From NCBI GenBank assembly GCA_017455185.1, contig JAFTBN010000024.1, positions 1 through 34,023 of the forward strand: a DNA stretch of 34,023 nt, given 5' to 3'. Shown here piece by piece: positions 1 through 7,665 of this stretch. A program made the translations under genes and the position numbers. How positions within the stretch are numbered: position 1 is the first letter of the stretch; each line of letters opens with the position of its first letter. The DNA is from Clostridia bacterium. Lineage in GTDB: Bacteria; Bacillota; Clostridia; Oscillospirales; CAG-272. The notes under the pieces were generated by a model that saw nothing but the letters and a program-made list of their open reading frames with translations, had not been told where the DNA came from and made no database searches.

Positions 1-235
1 GCATAAATTAAAATCAATCAGTGGTTTATTGCTCTATCTATGGTACATTATACCACATATTGGTACTAATGTAAAGCGATTACGCAACATTTATTAAAAT
101 AATTGCAATTATTTTATGAGGGAAAATGGTATTTTTTAAGGTCAAAACCCGAAGTAAACGAGAATTATGTGTGATTAAACAGACCATTTTCTGGGCGTAG
201 ACCCGGAAAATATGGTACCAAAAATTGCGAAACTA
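1..235. other. AT-rich non-coding left edge with palindromes
   Basis: No open reading frame is supported here. The stretch is strongly AT-rich. It contains a perfect 22-bp palindrome at 95–116 (centre TTG/CAA) and an imperfect hairpin at 183–216, whose arms pair ACCAT and then TTTC(T/C)GGG around a short loop. The second hairpin lies just past the stop codon of the minus-strand metalloprotease gene and could stabilise or end its transcript. It lacks a clear run of T on that strand, so I do not call it a terminator. Confidence 0.5.
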
Positions 236-3200
236 TTAATATATTTGAGTTAAGTGATTAATTTCGCTTGTTTTTAGCACATAATACTCATGAGCGCCAG
301 CATACATTACATCTGTAGAGTTAGGTGAATGCCCCTTGTATCCTAATGCATGTCCTAACTCATGTGTTACTGTTTCTTTAATTGCTGCTAATGGTCTTGG
401 GCTAGATGAATTGTGTATAATATACACTGTAGCACTTATTTGTTGATTGATAAAACGAGGCTCATTGTTATACCGCGCGTATCCATCGTTACTAAAAACA
501 CTAACTGTGAGTCCAGTGTCTCCGGGTTCCCAGTCATATCCTGTCATTTCCTTATATCGAGTTGGATTCAATCCATAGCATTTAATATCTGCTGTATTTT
601 CATTTACTTCAAGGAATGTGGTATCCAGTACATCTTCCCACTGATTTTTTGCAGTATTATAGCCATCATCGTAGTAAAAACTATCATCTGGGTATAAACA
701 CACACTATATAAACTTGGGAAACTACTCCAATACCCAATTGTATCAGCATCACTGCACCAATAAGGCAATGAACCTTTATAGTCACTTGCTTTTAAAAGC
801 ACCCATTCGTCCTGATAGTATTGATCATCCGTGTACTGAAATTGAACAAGGGTTGTACCATTAGTATTGCCTGGCAACGGAATGGAAACTACTAAGTGAT
901 AGCTTTCTGAACATTTTGCCATGAATTTATAATAACCAGAAGTAGTTTTCAAGATTTTCCACTTGCATGCATCGGATATGATTGCTGTTTGGATAATCGA
1001 GCTGCCAGAAGAAGTTGAACCTTCCAAGACTCCTACATAGCGGTTGTTAAAAAATGATTGGATGTAATAGTACCCATTTCCACAGTAAGAAATTGCCCAT
1101 TTAAAATAGGAACTATCCAAAAAATCCCATTGCACAATAGCACCGCCTTCAATCGTTGTTGGCCCCCCTAGCATCATATACTTTTTGGTGCAATAATTGT
1201 GAATAAAATACGTGTCCTCGGCGAAAGCTTGTCCTACTGCAACAAGGAATTCACAATGCCTTTCTGTAATTTTATGAACTGCTGAAATAACTACAGTGCC
1301 ATTTGATACTGCTGTTATCCGCCCATTTTGATCAACTGTTGCTACAGAAGTATTATTACTTGTCCATACAAAATCAGATTTGCTTTTCCATGTAGCATTT
1401 GTTGGAGAAACAGATAACTGACTGTTTTGCGAAGAGCCTACAGCCATCCATTCTGGATATGTTACTGAAAAGGATGTCAAGTTGACATAATTGCTTTGTA
1501 TTACGATTCTCCAAACGGTTTGTTTGTAATTTGGATCAGTTGATACCAAAGGACTTACAAGTTTTAAACCATCCACGTCTTGTGACAAAACCATTCCGGT
1601 TGCCTTGTTCTTGATTATTATCCCACCTCCAGTTGCTATTCGAACATCCCAAATAGAATAATCCTCTGGATAAATGGAAGGAAGAGTGAGTCCTACACCG
1701 TCGTCATGGGAGATTTTGGACAAGACATAATTGGAATTATACAAAGAACGAATGCGGTATTCATATGCTCCAAGATATTCAAACTTCCATAGAAGTCGGG
1801 AAGAACTTTCATACAAGGATGTAGTCAATAGATGGCCAGACCCGTTTTTCAAAAAGCGACCAAATGAAGCATTATTGATGTAATATTCTCCAACATAATC
1901 GCTATAATCAAGGACAACAGAAACACTGTCAGCATAGAATTCTTCAACAGCGGTAATATCACAGCATGTGCTCGTTGAACTGTTGCTAAGCAAAAAGCCA
2001 TATGAAGGATTGTCATAGTTATTGACAGAGGTTCCGGCATTATATCGAGCCCATCCTTGCACTATTTCCGTAATATCAATGGAATACTCCCCTGTGCTTG
2101 AAATAGACTTAGATGATGAATGATTTGTAGAAAAAGAACTCCAAAGTGTTGAATCACAAAGTGCTATAGGATTTTCACCATAAATATTGGTGTTCCATGT
2201 GCTTGTCATTGGGTTCGCATTAATGGTAGAATTGCCCCAAGGCTTTGCTTTGATTTTTAATGAGACTTGGCCAATCTGACTGTCGGTCAATTGCGTATAT
2301 TGTCCATGGTCTCCATAAAAATCATACAACTTATAGATAGCTTTTCCGTAGCCGTAAATAAATTCATCATATCCCACTATATGGATATCTGTTTCCTCTT
2401 GAGCAAAACTAACACCTGAAGGAGACGAATAAAGCCCTGTGTCGATGATTGAATTATATGGGAAATACATATAAGATCCATCATTATAGTATTCGTAATA
2501 GCCTCCGGTTTCCCAAATCGTCACAGATGGGTCAACAAATACTGGGTAAACGGTGTCCTCGGCTTCAAGAAACTGTAATGGAACCGTCACATACACTCGG
2601 TATGAACCAGCAGTTCCATCAGTGATAATATCCATAGATCCAATGACCGTTTTCCCTCCGGAATCTTTTATACGGATTGTTTGAAACTCTCCGATTACTT
2701 TATCGGTCAAGTTATACAAGTACCATTTGTCATTGACCTTTTTAGGAACTAATCCTGTCATATGCAACGCGAAATCAAACATATTGCTTTCAGGAATGTG
2801 GTTAAGCACAATATCTTCCTTGAGACCATTCAACAATGGCCTATACTGAAGTGAAATACCAGATTCATTCACTTCAGCGTACTCAATGGTATTGCTCTCG
2901 GAAGATAAAAATACGCTACTGAACAGGTTCGTTTCAGGGGTCATCGATAGAGAGTACCCTTTATATTCAAGTGTAACTCCGGAATCTATGTACTTAGGAA
3001 AAAACGCCTTTACACTATTATCCTCCATGGCGAAAATAAAACCGTTTTTGTTGGAAGGTTGGATAGTGGTTCTTTTGTCTCTGACATTACCCTCATCGTC
3101 AAAATACTTTACTGGAGAAGAAAACAAGTACGCTGTTTTCGTGCCGTCCTTGTTTTGGAAAGCAATTGAGTTCAATGATGACTCCTGTTGCGCAATTCGA

Positions 3201-3517
3201 TTGACATGGCCTTTGCGAATAGCTGTTTCAGAATCAATCACTTCAGGCAATGATTGCGTATCCACTTCCATTTTTTGGAGATCTGATAAGGCTTTATCTC
3301 CTGGTTTTTTTGAAATGGTATCAACCAATGATTCTGATTCAACATCGTCATCTGGCAGAACAGGATCAATAACAATCTGATCCTCTTCACCTCCTTCAAA
3401 ATGACTATCATTCTCGTTGTCTCCAGCTGTGGTGTAAATTGGCAACAACACGAACAAGATAGCTATTGAAAGAAGCACGATGGTCAGCCTGAATAAAATG
3501 GACTGCTTGACCGGCAT
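236..3517 (-). CDS. Secreted multidomain zinc metalloprotease (DNRLRE, ricin-like, BIG2, matrixin-like domains)
   Basis: A 1,093-residue exported protein. In order: signal peptide (about 1–31), an acidic linker, an N-terminal region (about 115–335) like those preceding DNRLRE domains in wall-associated and RHS proteins, a DNRLRE-like domain (about 345–540), a ricin-type beta-trefoil-like segment (about 541–672), a BIG2 Ig-like domain (about 680–762), a second ricin-like segment (about 766–910), and a C-terminal metalloprotease domain. That domain contains HELGHALGYKGH at 1052–1063, followed by a DVMY Met-turn. The third histidine sits one residue later than in the textbook HExxHxxGxxH motif. 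The start at 3517 is preferred because GGAGGTG lies just upstream; a further ATG at 3535 would place that site inside the gene. No LPXTG or S-layer anchor is visible, so the protein is probably released or held by its binding domains. The gene is much more AT-rich than its neighbours, which suggests transfer. The substrate is unknown. Confidence 0.85.
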   Translation of the reverse strand: MPVKQSILFRLTIVLLSIAILFVLLPIYTTAGDNENDSHFEGGEEDQIVIDPVLPDDDVESESLVDTISKKPGDKALSDLQKMEVDTQSLPEVIDSETAIRKGHVNRIAQQESSLNSIAFQNKDGTKTAYLFSSPVKYFDDEGNVRDKRTTIQPSNKNGFIFAMEDNSVKAFFPKYIDSGVTLEYKGYSLSMTPETNLFSSVFLSSESNTIEYAEVNESGISLQYRPLLNGLKEDIVLNHIPESNMFDFALHMTGLVPKKVNDKWYLYNLTDKVIGEFQTIRIKDSGGKTVIGSMDIITDGTAGSYRVYVTVPLQFLEAEDTVYPVFVDPSVTIWETGGYYEYYNDGSYMYFPYNSIIDTGLYSSPSGVSFAQEETDIHIVGYDEFIYGYGKAIYKLYDFYGDHGQYTQLTDSQIGQVSLKIKAKPWGNSTINANPMTSTWNTNIYGENPIALCDSTLWSSFSTNHSSSKSISSTGEYSIDITEIVQGWARYNAGTSVNNYDNPSYGFLLSNSSTSTCCDITAVEEFYADSVSVVLDYSDYVGEYYINNASFGRFLKNGSGHLLTTSLYESSSRLLWKFEYLGAYEYRIRSLYNSNYVLSKISHDDGVGLTLPSIYPEDYSIWDVRIATGGGIIIKNKATGMVLSQDVDGLKLVSPLVSTDPNYKQTVWRIVIQSNYVNLTSFSVTYPEWMAVGSSQNSQLSVSPTNATWKSKSDFVWTSNNTSVATVDQNGRITAVSNGTVVISAVHKITERHCEFLVAVGQAFAEDTYFIHNYCTKKYMMLGGPTTIEGGAIVQWDFLDSSYFKWAISYCGNGYYYIQSFFNNRYVGVLEGSTSSGSSIIQTAIISDACKWKILKTTSGYYKFMAKCSESYHLVVSIPLPGNTNGTTLVQFQYTDDQYYQDEWVLLKASDYKGSLPYWCSDADTIGYWSSFPSLYSVCLYPDDSFYYDDGYNTAKNQWEDVLDTTFLEVNENTADIKCYGLNPTRYKEMTGYDWEPGDTGLTVSVFSNDGYARYNNEPRFINQQISATVYIIHNSSSPRPLAAIKETVTHELGHALGYKGHSPNSTDVMYAGAHEYYVLKTSEINHLTQIY

Positions 3518-3551
3518 AATACACCTCCACAACATCGTTTTTCCTGTCTAT

Positions 3552-3580
3552 ATTATATTAATGAATGTTGATTCTGTCAA
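3552..3580 (-). promoter_or_regulatory. Consensus promoter P1 of the metalloprotease gene
   Basis: Read on the minus strand, TTGACA (3575–3580) and TATAAT (3552–3557) are separated by exactly 17 bases. Both boxes match the housekeeping sigma consensus perfectly. The predicted transcription start, near 3545, gives a leader of about 28 bases containing GGAGGTG. Confidence 0.85.
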
Positions 3581-3582
3581 GT

Positions 3583-3611
3583 ATTATATTAATGAACATT
3601 GATTTTGTCAA
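3583..3611 (-). promoter_or_regulatory. Consensus promoter P2 of the metalloprotease gene
   Basis: A second perfect TTGACA (3606–3611), 17-base spacer, TATAAT (3583–3588) lies exactly 31 bases upstream of P1 on the same strand. Its spacer contains an imperfect palindrome, ATCAATG-TT-CATTAAT, which could be a repressor site. The site idea is inference. Confidence 0.8.
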
Positions 3612-3647
3612 GTGTGGGAGATCAAAGTGAAAAAGCAGGAAATACAG

Positions 3648-3703
3648 GCTCGGAACAGGGACATTTCGGGCCGTTTTGTCCCCATTCACGTCATTTTCCG
3701 AGC
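3648..3703. repeat. Nested inverted repeats at the 3' end of the deacetylase gene
   Basis: GCTCGGAA (3648–3655) pairs with TTCCGAGC (3696–3703), and inside it GGGACA (3658–3663) pairs with TGTCCC (3677–3682). The structure covers the stop codon of the minus-strand deacetylase gene. It may end or protect that transcript and separate it from the promoters at 3552–3611. No T run follows, so the terminator role is uncertain. Confidence 0.5.
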
Positions 3704-4398
3704 AAAACCTCGGCGTTTGTCCCGTAAAAAATCTCCTTGCGTCCGCCCAAAAGAGCGCACAGGCGATCGAAGTCCTGCCAGTTCATGCCGCAGTCGGCGT
3801 CCATCTCGTACGTATGCCCCCAGATATACAGCGTCAGGGGAACGTCGCCCGGCCTGGCGCGCAAAAATCGTTCCGCCACGTCAAACAGACATCCTTCGAC
3901 ATAGTGGGCGCTCGGGTTGAAACACAAAAGGTCCTGCTGGGGAGCGAAGTCGTGCGTTGACGTGATGGTCCTTGAGTAGCTGACTCCGGTCCGGGCGCGA
4001 AGAACCTGCGCCACCCGTTCGTCGTGATTCACCCCGCCGCAGGGATAGGCCATCCCGACCACCTCCCGACCGCACAGGGCGGAAAGCGCGCGGCGATCCT
4101 GCTCGACCTGCCAGACAATCGTCGCGTCATCCAGTGCGGGCAGAAGAGGATGGGTCAGCGTGTGCACGGCCACCTCGTGATCCCGGTACACCTCCCCGAC
4201 CCGGTCCGGTCTTATCTTGGAATGATCCACCTCGACTCCGCCCACCGTCAGGGTCCCCTTCAGTCCGAGCAGCGAGGAATTGAGGTTGAAAGTTGCCTTC
4301 AGCCCGTGCCGGTTCAGGATCTCAATGGCGCGTTCGTCCTGGAGAACTCCGTCGTCAAAACTGAAGGTCACGCTCTTCCTTTTGCCGTCCCACATCAT
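3691..4398 (-). CDS. Polysaccharide deacetylase family protein
   Basis: A 235-residue single-domain protein of the NodB/polysaccharide deacetylase family (carbohydrate esterase 4 type). The conserved motifs appear in order: TFSFDDG near residue 11, giving the catalytic and metal-binding aspartates; HTLTH, giving the two metal-binding histidines; a YPCGG loop; and LYIWGHTYEMD near the C-terminus with a further conserved histidine. Such enzymes remove N- or O-acetyl groups from peptidoglycan or other glycans using a divalent metal. No signal peptide is present, so the protein seems cytoplasmic or the substrate is a small or intracellular sugar. AAGGA lies just upstream of two consecutive ATG codons (4398 and 4395); either could be the start. 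The gene is GC-rich, unlike the AT-rich genes on both sides. Confidence 0.85.
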   Translation of the reverse strand: MMWDGKRKSVTFSFDDGVLQDERAIEILNRHGLKATFNLNSSLLGLKGTLTVGGVEVDHSKIRPDRVGEVYRDHEVAVHTLTHPLLPALDDATIVWQVEQDRRALSALCGREVVGMAYPCGGVNHDERVAQVLRARTGVSYSRTITSTHDFAPQQDLLCFNPSAHYVEGCLFDVAERFLRARPGDVPLTLYIWGHTYEMDADCGMNWQDFDRLCALLGGRKEIFYGTNAEVLLGK

Positions 4399-4535
4399 AA
4401 AATCCTTCTTTCTAAATTGAATTTTTGATCTATAATCTAAATTTGTTATTTTTAAAATTTTCCTGTTATTCTCTTTGTCGGCAACACTGCAGATGCAACG
4501 AAAAATACACTAAAGACATCTACTAAGATCTTTCA

Positions 4536-5717
4536 TCATAATTCGTCCATATTCACGAAATCCCTGAACTGGATATGACGCACAACGCTGGTACTGAAAT
4601 CAATATCGTCATTTGTAATGACAATCTTCTGACAGGAGTTGTCCAGCTTGGCAAAAGCCCCGAATTCCCGCTCGTAGGCCTTCTCTTCGGCCACAGAGTA
4701 GGCGACCTGGATATAGTATTGCTTATTCCCTTTATTGGCCACGAAATCTATCTCCCGGGACCCGTCGAGATATACCTGGAGGCTGTAGCCCATATAAAGG
4801 AGTTCGTTGTAAATGACATTCTCAAAATTGTGAGTCAAATCGTACCGTTTATTCATAACACGGATGGAATTCAGAGCGACGTCCTCATCGTAAACCTTGA
4901 AATAGTATTCCAACTCACGTTTGCATTTGGCTGAATACTTCTTTATGGTCCCTATTGCATAGGCTTGTTCCAAATATCCGATATACTTGGTAATCGTTGT
5001 GACGGAGCAGGGCAGACCCGCTCCTTTCATATATTTCTCCACGGACCTGGCAGAGAGAATTTTACCGTTTGACAGAAAAACAAAGTTGGCTAGCCGTTTG
5101 AAGACCTCGGTTTTTCTGATCTTATAGCGGTTAATGATATCGTTCAGAATAATAGTCTCATTCAGCTCATTCAGATAGATACGCTGGCCGCTCTCGCCGC
5201 TGTATTCGATTCGTTTGGGAAATCCGCCCCAGATCATATAATCGGTGAGGGTGATTTCTTTCCCAAGCTCTTTCCCGTATTCGGCTAGTTCTCTATAGAC
5301 AAAAGGCCTGACCCGGAAAGGAACATATCTTCCAGAAAGTTCTTTCGTAAATTCCCTGGATAAAAGTTGGGAATTTGAACCACTGATAAAGACAGAGCAG
5401 TTTCTGATCCGGAGTGTTCGACATGCTCCAGCCCATCCCTCAACTCTCTGAACTTCATCAAGAAATACATAACATAAAGATTCTTTTCGATGGCCGTCAA
5501 TATAGTTCAGCAAGGCCATCTCGTCTGGTATGGCATTAAGAACAGCAGTATCTTCGAAATCAAGAAAAACGATATTGTCTGACCGTTCCCTGATTTCATC
5601 CAGTATCTGCTTTAAGATTATGGATTTTCCACACCGGCGAATGCCGGTAATGACCTTGATCAGATCCCCGTCATAAAATTCCCGGATAGGCTCCAGATAC
5701 TTTTCTCGTGTAATCAT
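4536..5717 (-). CDS. AAA family ATPase of the DUF4143 type
   Basis: A 393-residue protein with the layout of the AAA_14/DUF4143 family. The N-terminal ATPase has a Walker A motif GIRRCGKS at about 26–33 and a Walker B motif CYVFLDEVQ near residue 85, followed by a SGSNSQLLS sensor segment. A winged-helix-like region and the C-terminal DUF4143 segment with nuclease-like features (EIDFVANKGNKQYYIQVAYS) complete it. Members are common in anaerobes and their cellular role is not established. AGGAGG lies eight bases before the ATG. The gene stands alone on the minus strand, is less GC-rich than the core genome, and sits among other accessory genes. The family assignment is firm; the function is unknown. 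Confidence 0.85.
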   Translation of the reverse strand: MITREKYLEPIREFYDGDLIKVITGIRRCGKSIILKQILDEIRERSDNIVFLDFEDTAVLNAIPDEMALLNYIDGHRKESLCYVFLDEVQRVEGWAGACRTLRIRNCSVFISGSNSQLLSREFTKELSGRYVPFRVRPFVYRELAEYGKELGKEITLTDYMIWGGFPKRIEYSGESGQRIYLNELNETIILNDIINRYKIRKTEVFKRLANFVFLSNGKILSARSVEKYMKGAGLPCSVTTITKYIGYLEQAYAIGTIKKYSAKCKRELEYYFKVYDEDVALNSIRVMNKRYDLTHNFENVIYNELLYMGYSLQVYLDGSREIDFVANKGNKQYYIQVAYSVAEEKAYEREFGAFAKLDNSCQKIVITNDDIDFSTSVVRHIQFRDFVNMDEL

Positions 5718-5757
5718 CTCATGCGCCTCCTGTCAAATGGTCTTGGCTCTACTGAAC

Positions 5758-5799
5758 ATTTTAACGCGAAAAATGATTTTGTCCACTGCTACTGGACAA
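5758..5799 (-). promoter_or_regulatory. Candidate promoter and inverted repeat for the DUF4143 ATPase gene
   Basis: On the minus strand TGGACA (5780–5785) and TAAAAT (5758–5763) lie 16 bases apart. The –35 box is one arm of a perfect inverted repeat, TTGTCCA (5779–5785) and TGGACAA (5793–5799). A third TGTCCA element occurs further upstream, near 5819. This arrangement fits a regulator binding over the –35 box, but the promoter match is only moderate. Confidence 0.4.
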
Positions 5800-5881
5800 T
5801 TTTGCAAAAAACAGAAAAATGTCCATTAGGACTCGCTGCCACGGTCCCTTCGAGTCTATCATAGGGTCTACTCATAATAAC

Positions 5882-6172
5882 TCATACGCGGCTTTTCCTT
5901 TCCAGCCTAGCCGCCTTTATCTCATGGTTTATATCATCTAACGTCATTTCGGAATTTCCATTAGCCTCTGAAATTGTCCTCATCTTGTCGACAGCAAGAA
6001 TGGCCATTAATGTATCAGGGCTAATTCTGGGATCAAAAGGCAATCCGCCTTCCTGCACACTTTTTTTCAAAAACATTCGGATGGCGGTCGAAAGATCGAT
6101 TCCGATTTCATTGTAAATTGCCGCAACCTGATTTTTTAATTCCTCATCAATTCTAACTTGCAAAAGAGCCAT
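5882..6172 (-). CDS. RelB/DinJ family antitoxin, apparently without its toxin
   Basis: A 96-residue protein with a RelB/DinJ-type N-terminal ribbon-helix-helix: a short strand MALLQVRID, then two helices including GIDLSTAIRMFLKKSV, then the family's GGLPFDP segment and a charged C-terminal tail. DinJ-like proteins bind DNA as dimers and neutralise a YafQ-type mRNA-cleaving toxin. GGAGGAG lies just before the ATG at 6172; longer reading would start inside the promoter. In the usual order the toxin gene follows immediately, but the 160 bases after the stop hold only a 28-codon frame with no resemblance to YafQ. It is therefore an orphan antitoxin, the relic of a toxin–antitoxin pair, or a plain DNA-binding regulator. 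Confidence 0.8.
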   Translation of the reverse strand: MALLQVRIDEELKNQVAAIYNEIGIDLSTAIRMFLKKSVQEGGLPFDPRISPDTLMAILAVDKMRTISEANGNSEMTLDDINHEIKAARLERKSRV

Positions 6173-6193
6173 ACTATCTCCTCCATATTGTAA

Positions 6194-6226
6194 TTGCATT
6201 GTAATGCAAATTTAATATTTTGTCAA
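6194..6226 (-). promoter_or_regulatory. Promoter and operator of the DinJ-like gene
   Basis: On the minus strand TTGACA (6221–6226) and TACAAT (6198–6203) are spaced by 17 bases. A perfect inverted repeat, TTGCATT-2-AATGCAA (6194–6209), lies over the –10 box. Ribbon-helix-helix antitoxins typically repress their own promoter by binding such palindromes, so autoregulation is likely. Confidence 0.75.
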
Positions 6227-6336
6227 CGCAAATTATTGTTTCGTTAAACACAAAACGAAAATGCACACTGTAGAAATGTAGAAATATGGAAAACAGAAGT
6301 GCCATTCGATTATGTGATTTGACCCTGGTTTTTCTA

Positions 6337-6365
6337 TTTACAAAAAACAAAAACTGTGCTATACT
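6337..6365 (+). promoter_or_regulatory. Promoter of the yybS–gdpP–rplI–dnaB–tilS–hpt–ftsH operon
   Basis: TTTACA (6337–6342) and TATACT (6360–6365) are separated by 17 bases, about 50 bases upstream of the first gene. No other equally good promoter was seen before ftsH, and gene spacing is tight, so this probably drives the whole run. Confidence 0.75.
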
Positions 6366-6417
6366 TACAAGGTCTATTGTATTTATAAGACTATTAGTAG
6401 GAAAGGAGGAAGATTCC

Positions 6418-7635
6418 ATGGAAAAAACCGATGCCCGGCCGCTGCTGGATTCATTTGCCGCTGTCCGTCTGCCCGTCTGGCGCACGGCCCTTCTGGCCCT
6501 GCTTTTGCTGGCCAATCTGATGATTCTTCCCCTTTCCGATCAGCCCTGGATGAAATACGTCTCGCCCTTTGTGGCGGTTCTCTCAGCCCTGATGCTCACC
6601 TTCCGGTTCAAAAACTGGATTACGGTGCTGCTGGTCTGGGGTCCCCCCGTCCTGATCGGGCTCTTCATGAGCACGCCTCTTTACGCGAGTCTTTACGTCG
6701 CCTTCGTCTTCGTCACGGGTGCCGGTACCTTTCTGGCCCTGGCCCTGAAGGACAAGGCTCCCTGGCTGTTTCTGCTCCCGCTTTGCGCGGTGGGTCTGAC
6801 GCTGCCCTTCTCCACCTCCCCTTACGTTTGGATGTGGTGCCTGCTCTTCGTCCCGCCGGCCGTCGGGCTGTACGTCGCCGTACGCACCCAGACCCCCAGG
6901 GTTGGCTCAATCCTTTGCGTAGCGGTTCCGTTTCTTCTGACCCTGACCGGTCTTTTGCTGATCACGTTCTACCAGGCCAAAGGAACCCTGTCGGTCGAGG
7001 CAATCGCCTCCTATCTGGAACAGACCCGGGACAGTCTGTTCGGACGGCTGAAAGAAGCCCTGACGGCCAGCCTGCCCAAAGACGAATCCTCCATGGTCAA
7101 TCCGGCCATGGTCGAAACCTATCTCAAGCAAGCCAGCTCACAGCTGATTGGCCAGCTGCCCGGTCTTGTCATCGCCGGCACGCTGGTGATCGGATGGATC
7201 ATCCAGCCGCTGCCCTATCTGCAGCTCTTCCGGGAAAACCCGCAGGCCAAAGTGCCCCGCAACGCGCTCCGGTTCCAGATTAGTCCCATGGGAGCCGCCG
7301 TCTTTCTTGTTTGCCTTGTCGTCAGTCTCTTTACCGAGGCCGACTCCTCAGCCGACCTGATTTTTTCCAACCTGAAGCTGATCCTGACGCCCGGCCTTAT
7401 GATTGTGGGCTTTTTCACCCTTTTGTCCGTGCTGCACATCCGGATCCGCTGGGAAACCTTCCCGCTGGTCTACATCCTGCTTTTGTTTTCCTGCTGCTGC
7501 GTTTCGATGGTCCTGTTCAGCAACCTGCTTCCGTCGCTCCTGGCGGTATTCGGGGCGGTTCATATCCTGCGCAGCTGGTTCGTAAGCACCATTCTGAAAC
7601 CCGGAGGCCAAGGCCCCCGGAATCCGCCCGTATAA
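6418..7635 (+). CDS. YybS-like polytopic membrane protein (DUF2232 type)
   Basis: A 405-residue, very hydrophobic protein with about eight to ten predicted membrane helices. A less hydrophobic stretch near residues 190–235 (SVEAIASYLEQTRDSLFGRL onward) is probably exposed at the membrane surface. Position directly before gdpP, rplI and dnaB matches Bacillus yybS, and the general layout fits the DUF2232 family; the sequence itself I recognise only by these traits. The role of YybS is not settled. The start is the ATG at 6418 behind an excellent AGGAGG; an in-frame ATG at 6286 lies upstream of the promoter. The next gene begins 30 bases after the stop. Confidence 0.7.
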   Translation: MEKTDARPLLDSFAAVRLPVWRTALLALLLLANLMILPLSDQPWMKYVSPFVAVLSALMLTFRFKNWITVLLVWGPPVLIGLFMSTPLYASLYVAFVFVTGAGTFLALALKDKAPWLFLLPLCAVGLTLPFSTSPYVWMWCLLFVPPAVGLYVAVRTQTPRVGSILCVAVPFLLTLTGLLLITFYQAKGTLSVEAIASYLEQTRDSLFGRLKEALTASLPKDESSMVNPAMVETYLKQASSQLIGQLPGLVIAGTLVIGWIIQPLPYLQLFRENPQAKVPRNALRFQISPMGAAVFLVCLVVSLFTEADSSADLIFSNLKLILTPGLMIVGFFTLLSVLHIRIRWETFPLVYILLLFSCCCVSMVLFSNLLPSLLAVFGAVHILRSWFVSTILKPGGQGPRNPPV

Positions 7636-7665
7636 GGGCAGTCCGAAGCACAGAAAGGAGTCTCT

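Larger units (their letters stand above)
3551..3612 (-). repeat. Tandem 31-bp duplication carrying the two promoters
   Basis: Two adjacent 31-bp copies (3551–3581 and 3582–3612) match at 28 positions. The mismatches fall only in the promoter spacers; both promoter boxes are untouched in each copy. Confidence 0.9.

Noticed and set aside
1..235. Insertion-sequence end suggested by repeated GGTAC/GTACC words and hairpins
   Set aside because: The words are short, no consistent terminal inverted repeat or target duplication could be paired, and no transposase is present.
3551..3612. The tandem 31-bp units as a CRISPR-like or iteron array
   Set aside because: There are only two copies, they abut without spacers, and promoter boxes explain their conservation.
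5800..5881. A 28-codon frame just after the DinJ-like gene as a possible toxin
   Set aside because: It is too short and lacks any feature of YafQ or RelE toxins.
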